Shown: one piece after another, positions 27,315 to 36,058 of the stretch
How the letters are laid out: each line of letters begins with the position of its first letter
Numbering within the stretch: position 1 is the stretch's first letter
Assembly: GCA_963751795.1 (NCBI GenBank)
Contig: CAVVVI010000002.1
Coordinates: forward strand, 248,001-312,000
Direction: 5' to 3'
DNA: 64,000 nucleotides
From: BOG-908 sp963751795
GTDB lineage: Bacteria > Pseudomonadota > Alphaproteobacteria > Acetobacterales > Acetobacteraceae
Program-made: the position numbers and the translations under genes
The notes under the pieces: model-generated
The model's database searches: none
Told to the model about the DNA's origin: nothing
What the model saw: the letters and a program-made list of their open reading frames with translations, nothing else

Positions 27315-27977
27315 CTAGCCGAGATCCAGCGCCGCCCCGCCCTCGGCCCGCTGCGCGGCGCGGTAGCCCGGCCGTTGCGTCAGGGCGTGGAAATAGGTGG
27401 CCATCGTGTCGGGCACCTGCTCGGCCAGGCCGAGCGCCATGGCCAGCTGCACGGCATAGCCCAGCGAGATGTCGGCCGCGGTGAACCGGCCGGCACAGGC
27501 GTGCTCGGCACCCATCCACGCCGCGGCGGCCTTCAGCCGCACCGCGAACCAGCGCGTGTAATCCGCCACGGCTTGCGGCAGGCGGCGCTCCTCCGGCTCC
27601 AACCGCCCGTAACGCAGTACGATGGTCTGCGGAAACGTCAGCGTGGCCTCGCCCATCACCAGAAAATTCAGGTAGGCGGCGTAGTCCGGCGCATCCGGCG
27701 CCACGGCCAGCGCACCCGCGCCGTAACGTGTCGCTAAATAGTGCAGGATGGCGGCCGACTCCGTCATCCGGCTCTCGCCATCGATCAGCAGCGGCACCGT
27801 GCCCAGCGGGTTGAGCTCCAGATAGCCAGGCTGGCGGAAGCGCGGCGGGAACTCCACCAGGTGCAGCGTGTAGGCCAGCTGCAGCTCCTCGAGCGCCCAC
27901 AAGGCGCGGAACGAACGCGCGCCCACGGAGTGATAGAGCTGGATCGCGCCAGCACCCGCCCCGGATGCGCTCGCCAC
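27315..27977 (-). CDS. Glutathione S-transferase family protein
   Basis: This 220-residue cytoplasmic GST-fold protein has an N-terminal thioredoxin-like domain (IQLYHSVGARSFRALWALEEL; the glutathione-site NPLGTVPLLIDGE and MTESAAILHYLA near residues 56-80). A C-terminal all-helical domain follows. The start is GTG at 27977, ten bases after the acyl-CoA dehydrogenase stop on the same strand. It probably conjugates or reduces a small electrophile; the substrate cannot be read from the sequence. Confidence 0.9.
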   Translation of the reverse strand: MASASGAGAGAIQLYHSVGARSFRALWALEELQLAYTLHLVEFPPRFRQPGYLELNPLGTVPLLIDGESRMTESAAILHYLATRYGAGALAVAPDAPDYAAYLNFLVMGEATLTFPQTIVLRYGRLEPEERRLPQAVADYTRWFAVRLKAAAAWMGAEHACAGRFTAADISLGYAVQLAMALGLAEQVPDTMATYFHALTQRPGYRAAQRAEGGAALDLG

Positions 27978-27987
27978 GGCCGCCGGC

Positions 27988-29163
27988 CTACCGGCCGCCC
28001 GCGGAAGGCAGCACGCCCAGATGCTTGGCGATGATCCCCAGCATCACCTCGTCGGCGCCCCCGCCGATGCTCGCCAGACGGCCGTCGCGGAACATGCGCG
28101 CGATAGGCGATTCCTCCATGTAGCCCATGCCGCCCCAATATTGCAGGCAGCTATCGGCCACCTCGCGCTGCAACCGCCCGCCTTTCAGCTTTGCCATGCT
28201 CGCGAGCTTGGTGCAGTCGCCGCCATCCACATGCGTCTCGATCGACTGCCAGGTGAGCGCGCGCAGCGCCTCCGTCTCAGCCGAGAGCTCGCACAGCCGG
28301 AAATAAACCGCCTGGTTGTCGAGTATGGCGCGGCCGAACGCGCGGCGCTCGCGCGTGTAGGCAATGGTGCTGGCAATGGCGCGCTCGCAAAACACGGTCG
28401 AGCCCAGGGCGGCATACAGCCGTTCCTCTTGGAACTGCATCATCTGATAGGTGAAGCCCTGGCCTTCCTGCCCGATCAGGTTGCGGGCCGGTACACGCAC
28501 ATCCTCGAAATGCAGCAGCGCGGTGTCGGACGCATGCATGCCCAGCTTGCGCAATTTGCGGCCGACGCTGACGCCGCGCACGCGCTTGCCGTCCTCGCGC
28601 AACGGCACCACGATCAGCGACTTGTTGCGATGCGGCGCACCCTCGCCGGTGTTGACCAGCATGCACATCCAGTCGGCCTGCGTGCCGTTGGTGATCCACA
28701 TCTTCGATCCGTTGATGATGTAGTCGTCGCCATCGCGCACCGCGCGGCTGCGGATGGCGGCCACATCGGATCCCGCCTCGGGCTCGCTGACGCCGATACA
28801 GGCCACCATCTCGCCCGCAATCGCCGGCCGCAAATATTCGCGCCGCAACTCCGCCGTGCCGAACCGCCCCAAAGCGGGCGTTGCCATGTCGGTCTGCACG
28901 CCGATCGCCATCGGAATGCCGCCGCAATCGATGGCGCCCGTCGCCTCGTTCAGCACCGCGGCATAGGAATAATCGAGCCCCTGGCCGCCATCCTCCTCCG
29001 GCTTGTTGACGCCGAGCAGGCCGAGCTGGCCCATTTTGCGGAACACCTCGTGGGCGGGGAAGATCTCCTCGCGTTCCCACTGATCGACATGCGGGTTGAT
29101 CTCGGTCTGCACGAAGCGTGTGGCGGTGGTGCGGAGGTGTTCGTGCTCGGGGGTTAGGCGCAT
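27988..29163 (-). CDS. Acyl-CoA dehydrogenase
   Basis: This 391-residue flavoprotein oxidises an acyl-CoA to the trans-2-enoyl-CoA, passing electrons to ETF. All three domains are present. The FAD/substrate region reads ACIGVSEPEAGSDVAAI, with KMWITNGTQADW. The C-terminal helical domain has QYWGGMGYMEESPIARMFRD and IGGGADEVM. The ATG at 29163 gives the usual N-terminus (MRLTPEHEHLRTTATRF). The open frame further upstream is repeat DNA and is not counted. It lies downstream of the FadJ-type and thiolase genes on the same strand, separated by the palindromic element. Confidence 0.93.
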   Translation of the reverse strand: MRLTPEHEHLRTTATRFVQTEINPHVDQWEREEIFPAHEVFRKMGQLGLLGVNKPEEDGGQGLDYSYAAVLNEATGAIDCGGIPMAIGVQTDMATPALGRFGTAELRREYLRPAIAGEMVACIGVSEPEAGSDVAAIRSRAVRDGDDYIINGSKMWITNGTQADWMCMLVNTGEGAPHRNKSLIVVPLREDGKRVRGVSVGRKLRKLGMHASDTALLHFEDVRVPARNLIGQEGQGFTYQMMQFQEERLYAALGSTVFCERAIASTIAYTRERRAFGRAILDNQAVYFRLCELSAETEALRALTWQSIETHVDGGDCTKLASMAKLKGGRLQREVADSCLQYWGGMGYMEESPIARMFRDGRLASIGGGADEVMLGIIAKHLGVLPSAGGR

Positions 29164-29180
29164 GGGGGCTCCGGGTGGGG

Positions 29181-29432
29181 AGGAAGGAAGCAGTCCTTTT
29201 TTGAAAAAAAGGACCAAAAAACTTTTGTTCTGTTCGCTAGAGTTGGCGCCGAGGCTCGTTGTCGGGCGCATGGCGTTATCCAGCTTGGGCGCGACAGCAA
29301 CAAACTATTCTACTGCTGTCACGCCCAAGCCCGGCAGACATCCATGACCGATCACAAGCCTGGATGCCGACCCCAGCGAACAGAACAAAAGTTTTTTGGT
29401 TCTTTTTTTCAAAAAAGAACCGCTTCCTTCCT
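29181..29432. repeat. 252-bp nested palindromic element with 58-bp terminal inverted repeats
   Basis: The arms 29181-29238 and 29375-29432 are inverted copies identical at 55 of 58 positions. Each arm also folds by itself (GTCCTTTTTT/AAAAAAGGAC on the left, GTTCTTTTTT/AAAAAAGAAC on the right). Two of the three differences are a compensating C-G to T-A change in that stem. The 136-base centre holds a further 17-bp hairpin (29283-29299 with 29314-29330, one mismatch). No coding capacity is seen. The right end touches the stop codon of the FadJ-type gene. It resembles a small non-autonomous mobile or REP-type element. Confidence 0.85.
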
Positions 29433-31606
29433 CAAGCCGCCTTCGCCGGATAAAACCGCCCCCCCGAAGAAGCCATCTCCCGCAACATCTTAGGCGGCGC
29501 AAACCGCGCGCCGAACTTGCGTGTCAGCGCGTCGCACTCGGCCACGAACTGCGCGGCACCGATGCCGTCGATCATGCTGAGCGGCCCGCCCGTCCAGGGT
29601 GCGAAGCCCCACCCCAGGATCGCGCCAACGTCGGCTTCGCGCGCGCTGGTAACTACGTTTTCTTCCATGCAGCGCGCCGCTTCGATGGCTTGCCGATACA
29701 GCAGCCGCTGGCGGATTTCGGCCACCAGCGCCGGGTCGGCATCGGTGCGCGAGACGGGGGCGAGGTCGGCCAGGCCGTGCCACAGGCGTTTGGTGCCGTC
29801 GGCGGCGTAATCGTAGAAGCCTTTGGCGTTCTTGCGGCCGTAGCGGCCCAGCTCGGTCACCATCGTGGCGATGATCGGGTCGCTGGCGGTGGGCACGAAG
29901 GCGGCGCCCAGATCCTTCTGCGTTTGCGTGCGCACTTTCAGCGAGAGGTCGAGTGCCACGTCGTCGTGCATTTCCAGCGGGCCGCGCGGCATGCCGGTGG
30001 CGCGGCCGACATTGTCGATGATGGCGGGTGCGATGCCGTCGGTCAGCAGCTCCATGCCTTCCTGGATGAAGGTGGCGAAGCAGCGCGAGGTGTAGAAGCC
30101 GCGGCTGTCGTTGACCACGATCGGCGTCTTGCGGATGCGCAGCACGTAATCGACCGCGGCGGCCAGCGTTTCCTGGCTGGTGCGTTCGCCCATGATGATT
30201 TCCACCAGGCCCATGCGATCCACCGGCGAGAAGAAGTGGATGCCGATGAAGCGTTCCGGCCGCGCGCTGGCTTCGGCCAGGCCGGTGATCGGCAAGGTGG
30301 ATGTGTTGGAGCCGAAGATCGCGGTCTCGGCCAGATGCGCCTCGGCCTTGCGGGTGATTTCCGCCTTCAGTCCGCGCTCCTCGAACACGGCTTCGACGAC
30401 GAGGTCGCTGCCCGCCACCTGGGCGTAATCCGTGGTGGGTGTGATGAGCGCGAGTGTTGCGTCCGCCTTCGCCTGCGTCATCTTGCCGCGCTTGACGGAT
30501 TTGGCGAGCAGCGTGCGGCTGTAATCGCGGCCCTTGTCGGCGGCCTCCTGGCTCACGTCGATCAGCACCGTCTCGATGCCGGCCAGCGCCTGCACGTAGG
30601 CGATGCCGGCGCCCATCATGCCGGCGCCGAGCACGGCCACTTTCCGCGGCGCGAATTTGGCGTCGATCTTGGGCCGGGCAGCGCCCTTGCCGAGCGCGTC
30701 CATCGAGCCGAACAGCGTGCGCACCATGCCGCGCGCCTGCGGCGTGAGCAGGGTGCGCGCGAAATAGCGGCTTTCGATGCGCAGCCCGGCATCGATGGGC
30801 ACCTGCAGGCCTTCATAGACGCAGCGCATGATGTTGATCTGCGCGGGGTAGTTGCCGAAGCTCTGCTTGCGCAGCATGGCGTTGCCCATGACGAACACCT
30901 GCGCGGTGGCCGGGTGATAGGGCCCGCCGCCGGGGATCTTGAACTCCTTCTTGTCCCACGGCGCCACGGGATCGCCGCCGCCGGCCACCCAGGCCGTGGC
31001 GGCGGCGACCACCTGGTCGGCCGGCACAATCTGGTGGACCATGCCCATGGCCAGCGCCTCGGCCGGGCTGGCGCTCTTGCCTTCCAGCATCATCGGCAGC
31101 GCCTTCATGATGCCCACCAGGCGCGGCAGGCGCTGCGTGCCGCCGCCGCCGGGCAGCAGGCCCACCTTGGCTTCCGGCAGGCCAAGCTGGATGCGGTCGT
31201 TATCGGCCACCACGCGGTGGTGGCAGGCCAGTGCCAGCTCCAGCCCGCCGCCCAGCGCCAGGCCGGTCAGCGCCGCGGCCACCGGCTTGCCGCAGGTCTC
31301 GAGGCTGCGGAACAGGCGGTTGATGGCGAACACCGTCTCGTACACCGCCGCGCGTTCCGCGTCGGTGCCGGCCGCACCGGCATCCATGCTGCCCAGCTCG
31401 CCGAGATCGGCGCCGGCGCAGAAGCCGCTGGCCTTGCCCGAGGTGATCACGGCACCCTTGATGGCGGCGTCCGTGCGCAGGCGCTCGACGATCTCGCCCA
31501 GCTCGCGCAGCACCTCGGCCGTCAGCGTGTTCATCGATCGGCCGGGCACGTCGAAAGTGACCAGGGCCACGCCCGCTGCATCGGTGGTCAGGGTGAAGTT
31601 GTTCAT
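29432..31606 (-). CDS. FadJ-type multifunctional enoyl-CoA hydratase/3-hydroxyacyl-CoA dehydrogenase
   Basis: This 724-residue beta-oxidation protein has a crotonase domain (about residues 1-190: ASGFCAGADLGELG, TGLALGGGLELALACH, PEAKVGLLPGGGGTQ). An NAD-binding dehydrogenase domain follows (VAVLGAGMMGAGIAYVQ near residue 325, FGSNTSTLPI) and then C-terminal dehydrogenase domains. The ATG at 31606 shares one base with the thiolase stop, giving a coupled hydratase-dehydrogenase/thiolase pair of the FadJ-FadI type. The C-terminal stop abuts the 252-bp palindromic element. Substrate chain length is unknown. Confidence 0.94.
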   Translation of the reverse strand: MNNFTLTTDAAGVALVTFDVPGRSMNTLTAEVLRELGEIVERLRTDAAIKGAVITSGKASGFCAGADLGELGSMDAGAAGTDAERAAVYETVFAINRLFRSLETCGKPVAAALTGLALGGGLELALACHHRVVADNDRIQLGLPEAKVGLLPGGGGTQRLPRLVGIMKALPMMLEGKSASPAEALAMGMVHQIVPADQVVAAATAWVAGGGDPVAPWDKKEFKIPGGGPYHPATAQVFVMGNAMLRKQSFGNYPAQINIMRCVYEGLQVPIDAGLRIESRYFARTLLTPQARGMVRTLFGSMDALGKGAARPKIDAKFAPRKVAVLGAGMMGAGIAYVQALAGIETVLIDVSQEAADKGRDYSRTLLAKSVKRGKMTQAKADATLALITPTTDYAQVAGSDLVVEAVFEERGLKAEITRKAEAHLAETAIFGSNTSTLPITGLAEASARPERFIGIHFFSPVDRMGLVEIIMGERTSQETLAAAVDYVLRIRKTPIVVNDSRGFYTSRCFATFIQEGMELLTDGIAPAIIDNVGRATGMPRGPLEMHDDVALDLSLKVRTQTQKDLGAAFVPTASDPIIATMVTELGRYGRKNAKGFYDYAADGTKRLWHGLADLAPVSRTDADPALVAEIRQRLLYRQAIEAARCMEENVVTSAREADVGAILGWGFAPWTGGPLSMIDGIGAAQFVAECDALTRKFGARFAPPKMLREMASSGGRFYPAKAA

Positions 31607-32811
31607 CAGACGCGCTCGATGACGGTGGCGGTGCCCATGCCGGCGCCGACGCAGAGGGTGACCAGCGCGGTTTCCTTGCCGCTGCGCTCCAGCTCGTCCA
31701 GCACGGTGCCCAGGATCATTGCCCCGGTGGCACCCAGCGGGTGGCCCATGGCGATGGCGCCGCCATTCACGTTGATCTTGTCGTGCGGGATGTCCAGCGC
31801 CTGCATCATGCGCAGCACCACGCTGGCGAACGCTTCGTTCAGCTCGTAGAGGTCGATGTCGCCCACTTCCATGCCGAGCCGGGCCAGCAGCTTCTGCGTC
31901 ACCAGCGCGGGGCCGGTCAGCATGATGGAGGGCTCCGAGCCGATCGAGGCCATGCCGCGCACGCGGGCGCGCGGCTTCAGCCCCATCGCCTCGCCCATCT
32001 CCTTGGTGCCGAACAGCACGCCGGCGGCGCCATCCACGATGCCGGAGGAATTGCCGGCGTGGTGGACGTGGTTCACGCGTTCCACCTGCGGGTAGCGCTG
32101 GATGGCGACGCTGTCGAACGCCATCTCGCCCACCGCGGCGAAGGCCGGGTTCAGGCTGGCGAGCGACTGCATGGTGGCCTCGGGCCGCATGTGCTCGTCG
32201 CGCGCCAGGATCGGCAGGCCGAGCTGGTCGCGCACGGCCACCACCGAGCGGGCGAAGCGGCCTTCCGCCCAGGCATGGGCGGCGCGCTTCTGGCTTTCCA
32301 CCGCGTAGGCATCCACGTCGTCGCGCGAGAAGCCGTGCAGCGTGGCGATCAGATCGGCGCCGATGCCCTGCGGGGTGAAATAGGTTTTGAACGCGCTGTC
32401 CGGGTCCAGCGGCCAGGCGCCGCCATCCGAGCCCATCGGCACGCGGCTCATGCTCTCCACGCCGCCGCCGATGGCCATCTCCGCCTCGCCGGTCATCACC
32501 TTGGCGGCCGCCATGTTGCAGGCTTCCAGCCCGCTGGCGCAGAAGCGGTTGATCTGCACGCCGGCGGTGGTCTGGGCGTAATCGGCGTTCAGCACCGCGG
32601 TGCGCGCGATGTCGCTGCCCTGCTCGCCCACCGGCGCCACGCAGCCCAGCACCACGTCGTCCACGTGGCTGGTATCGAGCTGGTTGCGGTCGCGCAGCGC
32701 CTGCAGCACCTGGGTGGCCAGCGACAGGGCGGTGATCTCGTGCAGCGCGCCGTCTTTCTTGCCGCGGCCCCGGGGCGTGCGGACGGCGTCGAAGATGTAG
32801 GCGTCGGGCAT
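31606..32811 (-). CDS. Acetyl-CoA C-acyltransferase (thiolase)
   Basis: This 401-residue thiolase cleaves 3-ketoacyl-CoA with CoA, completing the beta-oxidation cycle begun by the downstream FadJ-type protein. The catalytic residues are in place: Cys in NRFCASGLEACN, His in GGAIAMGHPLGATGA, Cys in LVTLCVGAGMG. The ATG at 32811 has GGAG 8 bases upstream. It is the first gene of a minus-strand unit (thiolase, FadJ-type, then acyl-CoA dehydrogenase and GST beyond the palindrome). Unlike the thiolase at 22857, it is intact. Confidence 0.94.
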   Translation of the reverse strand: MPDAYIFDAVRTPRGRGKKDGALHEITALSLATQVLQALRDRNQLDTSHVDDVVLGCVAPVGEQGSDIARTAVLNADYAQTTAGVQINRFCASGLEACNMAAAKVMTGEAEMAIGGGVESMSRVPMGSDGGAWPLDPDSAFKTYFTPQGIGADLIATLHGFSRDDVDAYAVESQKRAAHAWAEGRFARSVVAVRDQLGLPILARDEHMRPEATMQSLASLNPAFAAVGEMAFDSVAIQRYPQVERVNHVHHAGNSSGIVDGAAGVLFGTKEMGEAMGLKPRARVRGMASIGSEPSIMLTGPALVTQKLLARLGMEVGDIDLYELNEAFASVVLRMMQALDIPHDKINVNGGAIAMGHPLGATGAMILGTVLDELERSGKETALVTLCVGAGMGTATVIERV

Positions 32812-32853
32812 GCGGGCGCTCCTGCGGGTGAGTTAATCGATCATTTAACGAGC

Positions 32854-32874
32854 GGCCGCGCAAGCCGCGCGGCC
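32854..32874 (-). terminator. G+C-rich hairpin downstream of hemF
   Basis: GGCCGCG (32854-32860) pairs with CGCGGCC (32868-32874) around a 7-base loop, just after the hemF stop and before the thiolase gene on the same strand. No clear U-tract follows, so function as a terminator is a guess from position. Confidence 0.4.
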
Positions 32875-32878
32875 CGGC

Positions 32879-33778
32879 TCAGGGCCAGCGCGCTTCCGGC
32901 GGCAGGCTCATCAGGATAGCTTCCACGTTGCCGCCGGTTTTCAGCCCGAAGGTGGTGCCGCGGTCGTGCAGCAGGTTGAACTCCACGTAGCGGCCGCGGC
33001 GCACCAGCTGGTGGTGGCGGTCCTCGGCCGTCCAGGGCCGGGCGGCGCGGCGGCGCACGATGGTGGGGTAGGCGACCAGGAAGGCGGCGCCGACGTCACG
33101 CGTGAAGGCGAAATCGGCCGCCGCGTCGCCGGTATCGAGCCGGTCGTAGAAGATGCCGCCCACGCCGCGCGGCTCGCCCCGGTGCGGCAGGAAGAAGTAC
33201 TCGTCGCACCATGCCTTGAACTTCGGGTAGTAGGCCGGGTCGTGCGCATCGCAGGCCTGGCGGTAGGCGGCGTGGAACAAAGCGGCGTCCTCGGCCGTCT
33301 CGGCGCTGCCCGGGAACATCGGCGTCAGGTCGCCGCCGCCGCCGAACCAGCCCTTCGTCGTCACCAGCATGCGGGTGTTCATGTGCACCGCCGGCACGTG
33401 CGGGTTCTGCGGGTGGGCCACCAGGCTGATGCCGGTGGCGTAGAAGCGCGGGTCTTCGGAAGCGCCGGGGATCTGCGCGCGGAACTCGGGCGAGAAGGTG
33501 CCCTCCACGGTGGAGATGTTGACGCCGACCTTTTCGAACACCCGGCCGTGCATCAGGCTGATCACCCCGCCGCCGCCATGGCTGCCATCCTCGGTAGGCC
33601 GCGCCCAAGGCCGGCGTTCGAACCGGCCGGCCGGCCGCTCGCCCAGCTTCCCGCCATCCTGCTCGTCCTCGATCGCCTCCAGTGCCGCGCAGATCCTGTC
33701 GCGCAGCGTCTCGAACCAGGCGCGCACGGCGGGCTTGAGCGCTGCGTGGGGCGGCGGGCTGGCGAGGTCGGTCTGCAT
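32879..33778 (-). CDS. hemF: Oxygen-dependent coproporphyrinogen III oxidase
   Basis: HemF oxidatively decarboxylates coproporphyrinogen III to protoporphyrinogen IX in aerobic haem synthesis. The 299-residue protein shows the family blocks GGGGVISLMHGRVFEKVGVN, FYATGISLVAHPQNP, HMNTRMLVTTKGWFGGG, WCDEYFFLPHRGEPRGVGG, and RYVEFNLLHDRGTTFGLKTG. Length is normal. It is divergent from petB, encoding a haem protein, with 183 bases between them. The sequence is orthodox and the call is secure. Confidence 0.97.
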   Translation of the reverse strand: MQTDLASPPPHAALKPAVRAWFETLRDRICAALEAIEDEQDGGKLGERPAGRFERRPWARPTEDGSHGGGGVISLMHGRVFEKVGVNISTVEGTFSPEFRAQIPGASEDPRFYATGISLVAHPQNPHVPAVHMNTRMLVTTKGWFGGGGDLTPMFPGSAETAEDAALFHAAYRQACDAHDPAYYPKFKAWCDEYFFLPHRGEPRGVGGIFYDRLDTGDAAADFAFTRDVGAAFLVAYPTIVRRRAARPWTAEDRHHQLVRRGRYVEFNLLHDRGTTFGLKTGGNVEAILMSLPPEARWP

Positions 33779-33869
33779 CGTGCCATCCTAGCGGCCGACG
33801 GCGCCCGCAGCCACACCGGCCCGGCCGGCCCGACGGCAGAATCTCGCCGGCGGAGCGGGGCGCAGTGAT

Positions 33870-33898
33870 TGCAGCCCGGCCAAGTCACCCTTATTACA
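33870..33898 (+). promoter_or_regulatory. Candidate sigma70-type promoter for petBC
   Basis: TTGCAG at 33870-33875 and TATTAC at 33893-33898 are separated by exactly 17 bases, and the latter lies 63 bases before the petB ATG. The -10 stands out as A/T-rich in this region. A dedicated promoter here fits the absence of petA upstream. No operator was recognised. Confidence 0.55.
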
Positions 33899-33961
33899 CA
33901 GGGCAACGGGCAGGGGCTGCGCACCTGCCAACCCCGACGGCTCACCCGAGGACGCAAAACC

Positions 33962-35239
33962 ATGGCCGGCCTGCACAAGAGCGACTTCCAGAACCCGGTG
34001 CTCAACTGGGTGGATACGCGCTTGCCGATCCTGACGCTGATGACGAAGGAATACGGCAGCTTCCCCACGCCGAAGAACTTCAACTATTTCTGGAATTTCG
34101 GCGCGCTCGCCGTGGTCAACCTGATGGTGATGATCGCCAGCGGCATCTTCCTGTCGATGAACTACAATGCCAGCACCGCCGGCGCGTTCGACAGCGTCGA
34201 GCGCATCATGCGCGACGTGAATTACGGCTGGCTGCTCCGCTACGTTCACATGAACGGCGCCAGCATGTTCTTCATCATCATCTACATCCACATCTTCCGC
34301 GGCATGTACTACGGCAGCTACAAGGCGCCGCGCGAGCTGCTGTGGATGACGGGTGTCACACTCTTCCTGCTGCTGATGGCGACCGCCTTCATGGGCTACG
34401 TGCTGCCCTGGGGGCAGATGAGCTACTGGGGTGCGACCGTCATCACCAACCTGTTCAGCGCCATACCGGTGGTGGGCAACTGGATCGTCACGCTGCTCTG
34501 GGGCGGCTTCTCGGTCGATAACCCGACGCTGAACCGCTTCTTCAGCCTGCACTATCTGCTGCCGTTCGTGATCACCGGCGTGGTGTTCCTCCACGTGGTC
34601 GCCCTGCACATCACCGGCTCGAACAACCCGCTCGGCATCGACCCCAAGAGCGAGCAGGACACGCTGCCCTTCCACCCGTACTACACCGCCAAGGACAGTG
34701 TCGGCATGGCCGTCTACTTCCTGGTGTTCGCCACCATCGTGTTCTTCATCCCGAACCTGTTCGGCGAGGCGGACAACTACATCCCCGCCAACCCGCTGCA
34801 GACGCCGAACGCTATCGTGCCCGAGTGGTACTTCCTGCCGTTCTACGCCATCCTGCGCTCGGTGCCCGACAAGCTGTTCGGCGTGCTGGCGATGTTCGGC
34901 TCCATCCTGGTGTGGTTCGCGCTGCCCTGGCTCGACACCTCGCCGGTGCGCAGCGCCCGCTTCCGTCCGATGTATCGCTGGTCGCTGCGCATGGTGGTGG
35001 TCTGCATGCTGGCGCTGGGCTATGTCGGCTCGCAGCATCCGCAGGGCTGGGTCGTGGCTCTCGGCCGCGTCGCCACCTTCCTGTATTTCCTGCACTTCCT
35101 GGTGCTGGTGCCGCTGTTCGGCTTCATCGAGCGGCCGCTGCCGCTGCCCGAGAGCATCAGCAAGCCGGTGCTGCGCCGCCTGGCCGGTGGTGGCCGCCTT
35201 CCCTCCGGTGCCGCCGCCAAGCCGATGGAAAAGATCTGA
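33962..35239 (+). CDS. petB: Ubiquinol-cytochrome c reductase cytochrome b subunit
   Basis: Cytochrome b is the quinone-processing, diheme membrane core of the bc1 complex. The 425-residue protein has eight or more hydrophobic helices. Haem ligands are visible at H96 and H110 (YVHMNGASMFFIIIYIH) and at H197 and about H211 (FSLHYLLPFVITGVVFLH). The Qo-site PEWYFLPFYAILR is present. The ATG at 33962 follows GAGGA by 9 bases; the frame is open upstream without homology. The stop TGA shares a base with petC. The Rieske gene petA, usually first in this operon, is not upstream here. Confidence 0.97.
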   Translation: MAGLHKSDFQNPVLNWVDTRLPILTLMTKEYGSFPTPKNFNYFWNFGALAVVNLMVMIASGIFLSMNYNASTAGAFDSVERIMRDVNYGWLLRYVHMNGASMFFIIIYIHIFRGMYYGSYKAPRELLWMTGVTLFLLLMATAFMGYVLPWGQMSYWGATVITNLFSAIPVVGNWIVTLLWGGFSVDNPTLNRFFSLHYLLPFVITGVVFLHVVALHITGSNNPLGIDPKSEQDTLPFHPYYTAKDSVGMAVYFLVFATIVFFIPNLFGEADNYIPANPLQTPNAIVPEWYFLPFYAILRSVPDKLFGVLAMFGSILVWFALPWLDTSPVRSARFRPMYRWSLRMVVVCMLALGYVGSQHPQGWVVALGRVATFLYFLHFLVLVPLFGFIERPLPLPESISKPVLRRLAGGGRLPSGAAAKPMEKI

Positions 35240-36024
35240 TGCGCCGTCTCGCTTTTGCCGCCCTCGGCACGCTCCTGCTCACCGGCACCGCCTACGCCGC
35301 CGGCGAGGAGGAGCTGCCGCCCTTCCCCAAGGTGGCCTGGAGCTTCGCCGGGCCGTTCGGCACGTTCGACCGCGCCTCGGCGCAGCGCGGCTTCCAGGTG
35401 TGGAACGAGGTGTGTTCCACCTGCCATTCCATGAAGCTGATGAGCTACCGCAACCTGGCCGGCATCGGCCTGACCGATCCGCAGATCCACGCTGTGGCGG
35501 CCAGCAAGACGGTGCCCGGCGAGCTCAACGACCAGGGCGAGCCGACCACGCGCCCGGGCCTGCCCAGCGACCATTTCGCCTCGCCCTACCCGAACGAGAA
35601 GGCCTCGCGCGCTGCCAATAACGGCGCCTACCCGCCCGACCACTCGCTGATCGTCAACGCACGCGCGCATGGTGCGAACTACGTCAACGCGCTGCTGCTC
35701 GGCTACACCGACCCGCCGCCCGGCGTGAAGGTCCCCGACGGGCTGTATTACAACAAATGGTTCGTCGGCCATCAGATCCACATGCCGGCGCCGCTGCAGG
35801 ACAACTCGGTCACCTACACCGACGGCACCAAGGCGACGCTGGCGCAAGAATCCAAGGACGTCACCACCTTCCTCTATTACGCTTCCAACCCGCATATGGA
35901 GGAGCGCAAGCACCTCGGGGTGAAGATGGTGGGCTTCTTCGCCCTGATGGCCGGGCTGAGCTACGCCGTGAAGAAGCGCGTGTGGTCCGACGTCCACAAG
36001 AGCAGCGACGACGAGAAGCATTGA
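35239..36024 (+). CDS. petC: Cytochrome c1
   Basis: Cytochrome c1 passes electrons from the Rieske protein to soluble cytochrome c on the periplasmic side. The 261-residue precursor has a signal peptide (RRLAFAALGTLLLTGTAYA) and the haem c site C59-S-T-C62-H63. The family core includes GLYYNKWFVGHQIHMP and a possible Met ligand in IHMPAPL. A C-terminal membrane anchor follows (MVGFFALMAGLSYAVKKR). The ATG overlaps the petB stop by one base. mtnP follows after 34 bases. Confidence 0.96.
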   Translation: MRRLAFAALGTLLLTGTAYAAGEEELPPFPKVAWSFAGPFGTFDRASAQRGFQVWNEVCSTCHSMKLMSYRNLAGIGLTDPQIHAVAASKTVPGELNDQGEPTTRPGLPSDHFASPYPNEKASRAANNGAYPPDHSLIVNARAHGANYVNALLLGYTDPPPGVKVPDGLYYNKWFVGHQIHMPAPLQDNSVTYTDGTKATLAQESKDVTTFLYYASNPHMEERKHLGVKMVGFFALMAGLSYAVKKRVWSDVHKSSDDEKH

Positions 36025-36058
36025 GGATCGCGACGGACCACCCGACCGGGGCCGCGGC

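Noticed and set aside
29163..29271. N-terminal extension of the acyl-CoA dehydrogenase (SFLVLFFKKGLL)
   Set aside because: It is translated palindromic-repeat DNA. The family N-terminus begins at the ATG at 29163.
33869..33961. In-frame extension upstream of petB that could have been a remnant of petA
   Set aside because: The residues show no Rieske cluster motif, and the -10/-35 pair and Shine-Dalgarno fit a petB start at 33962.
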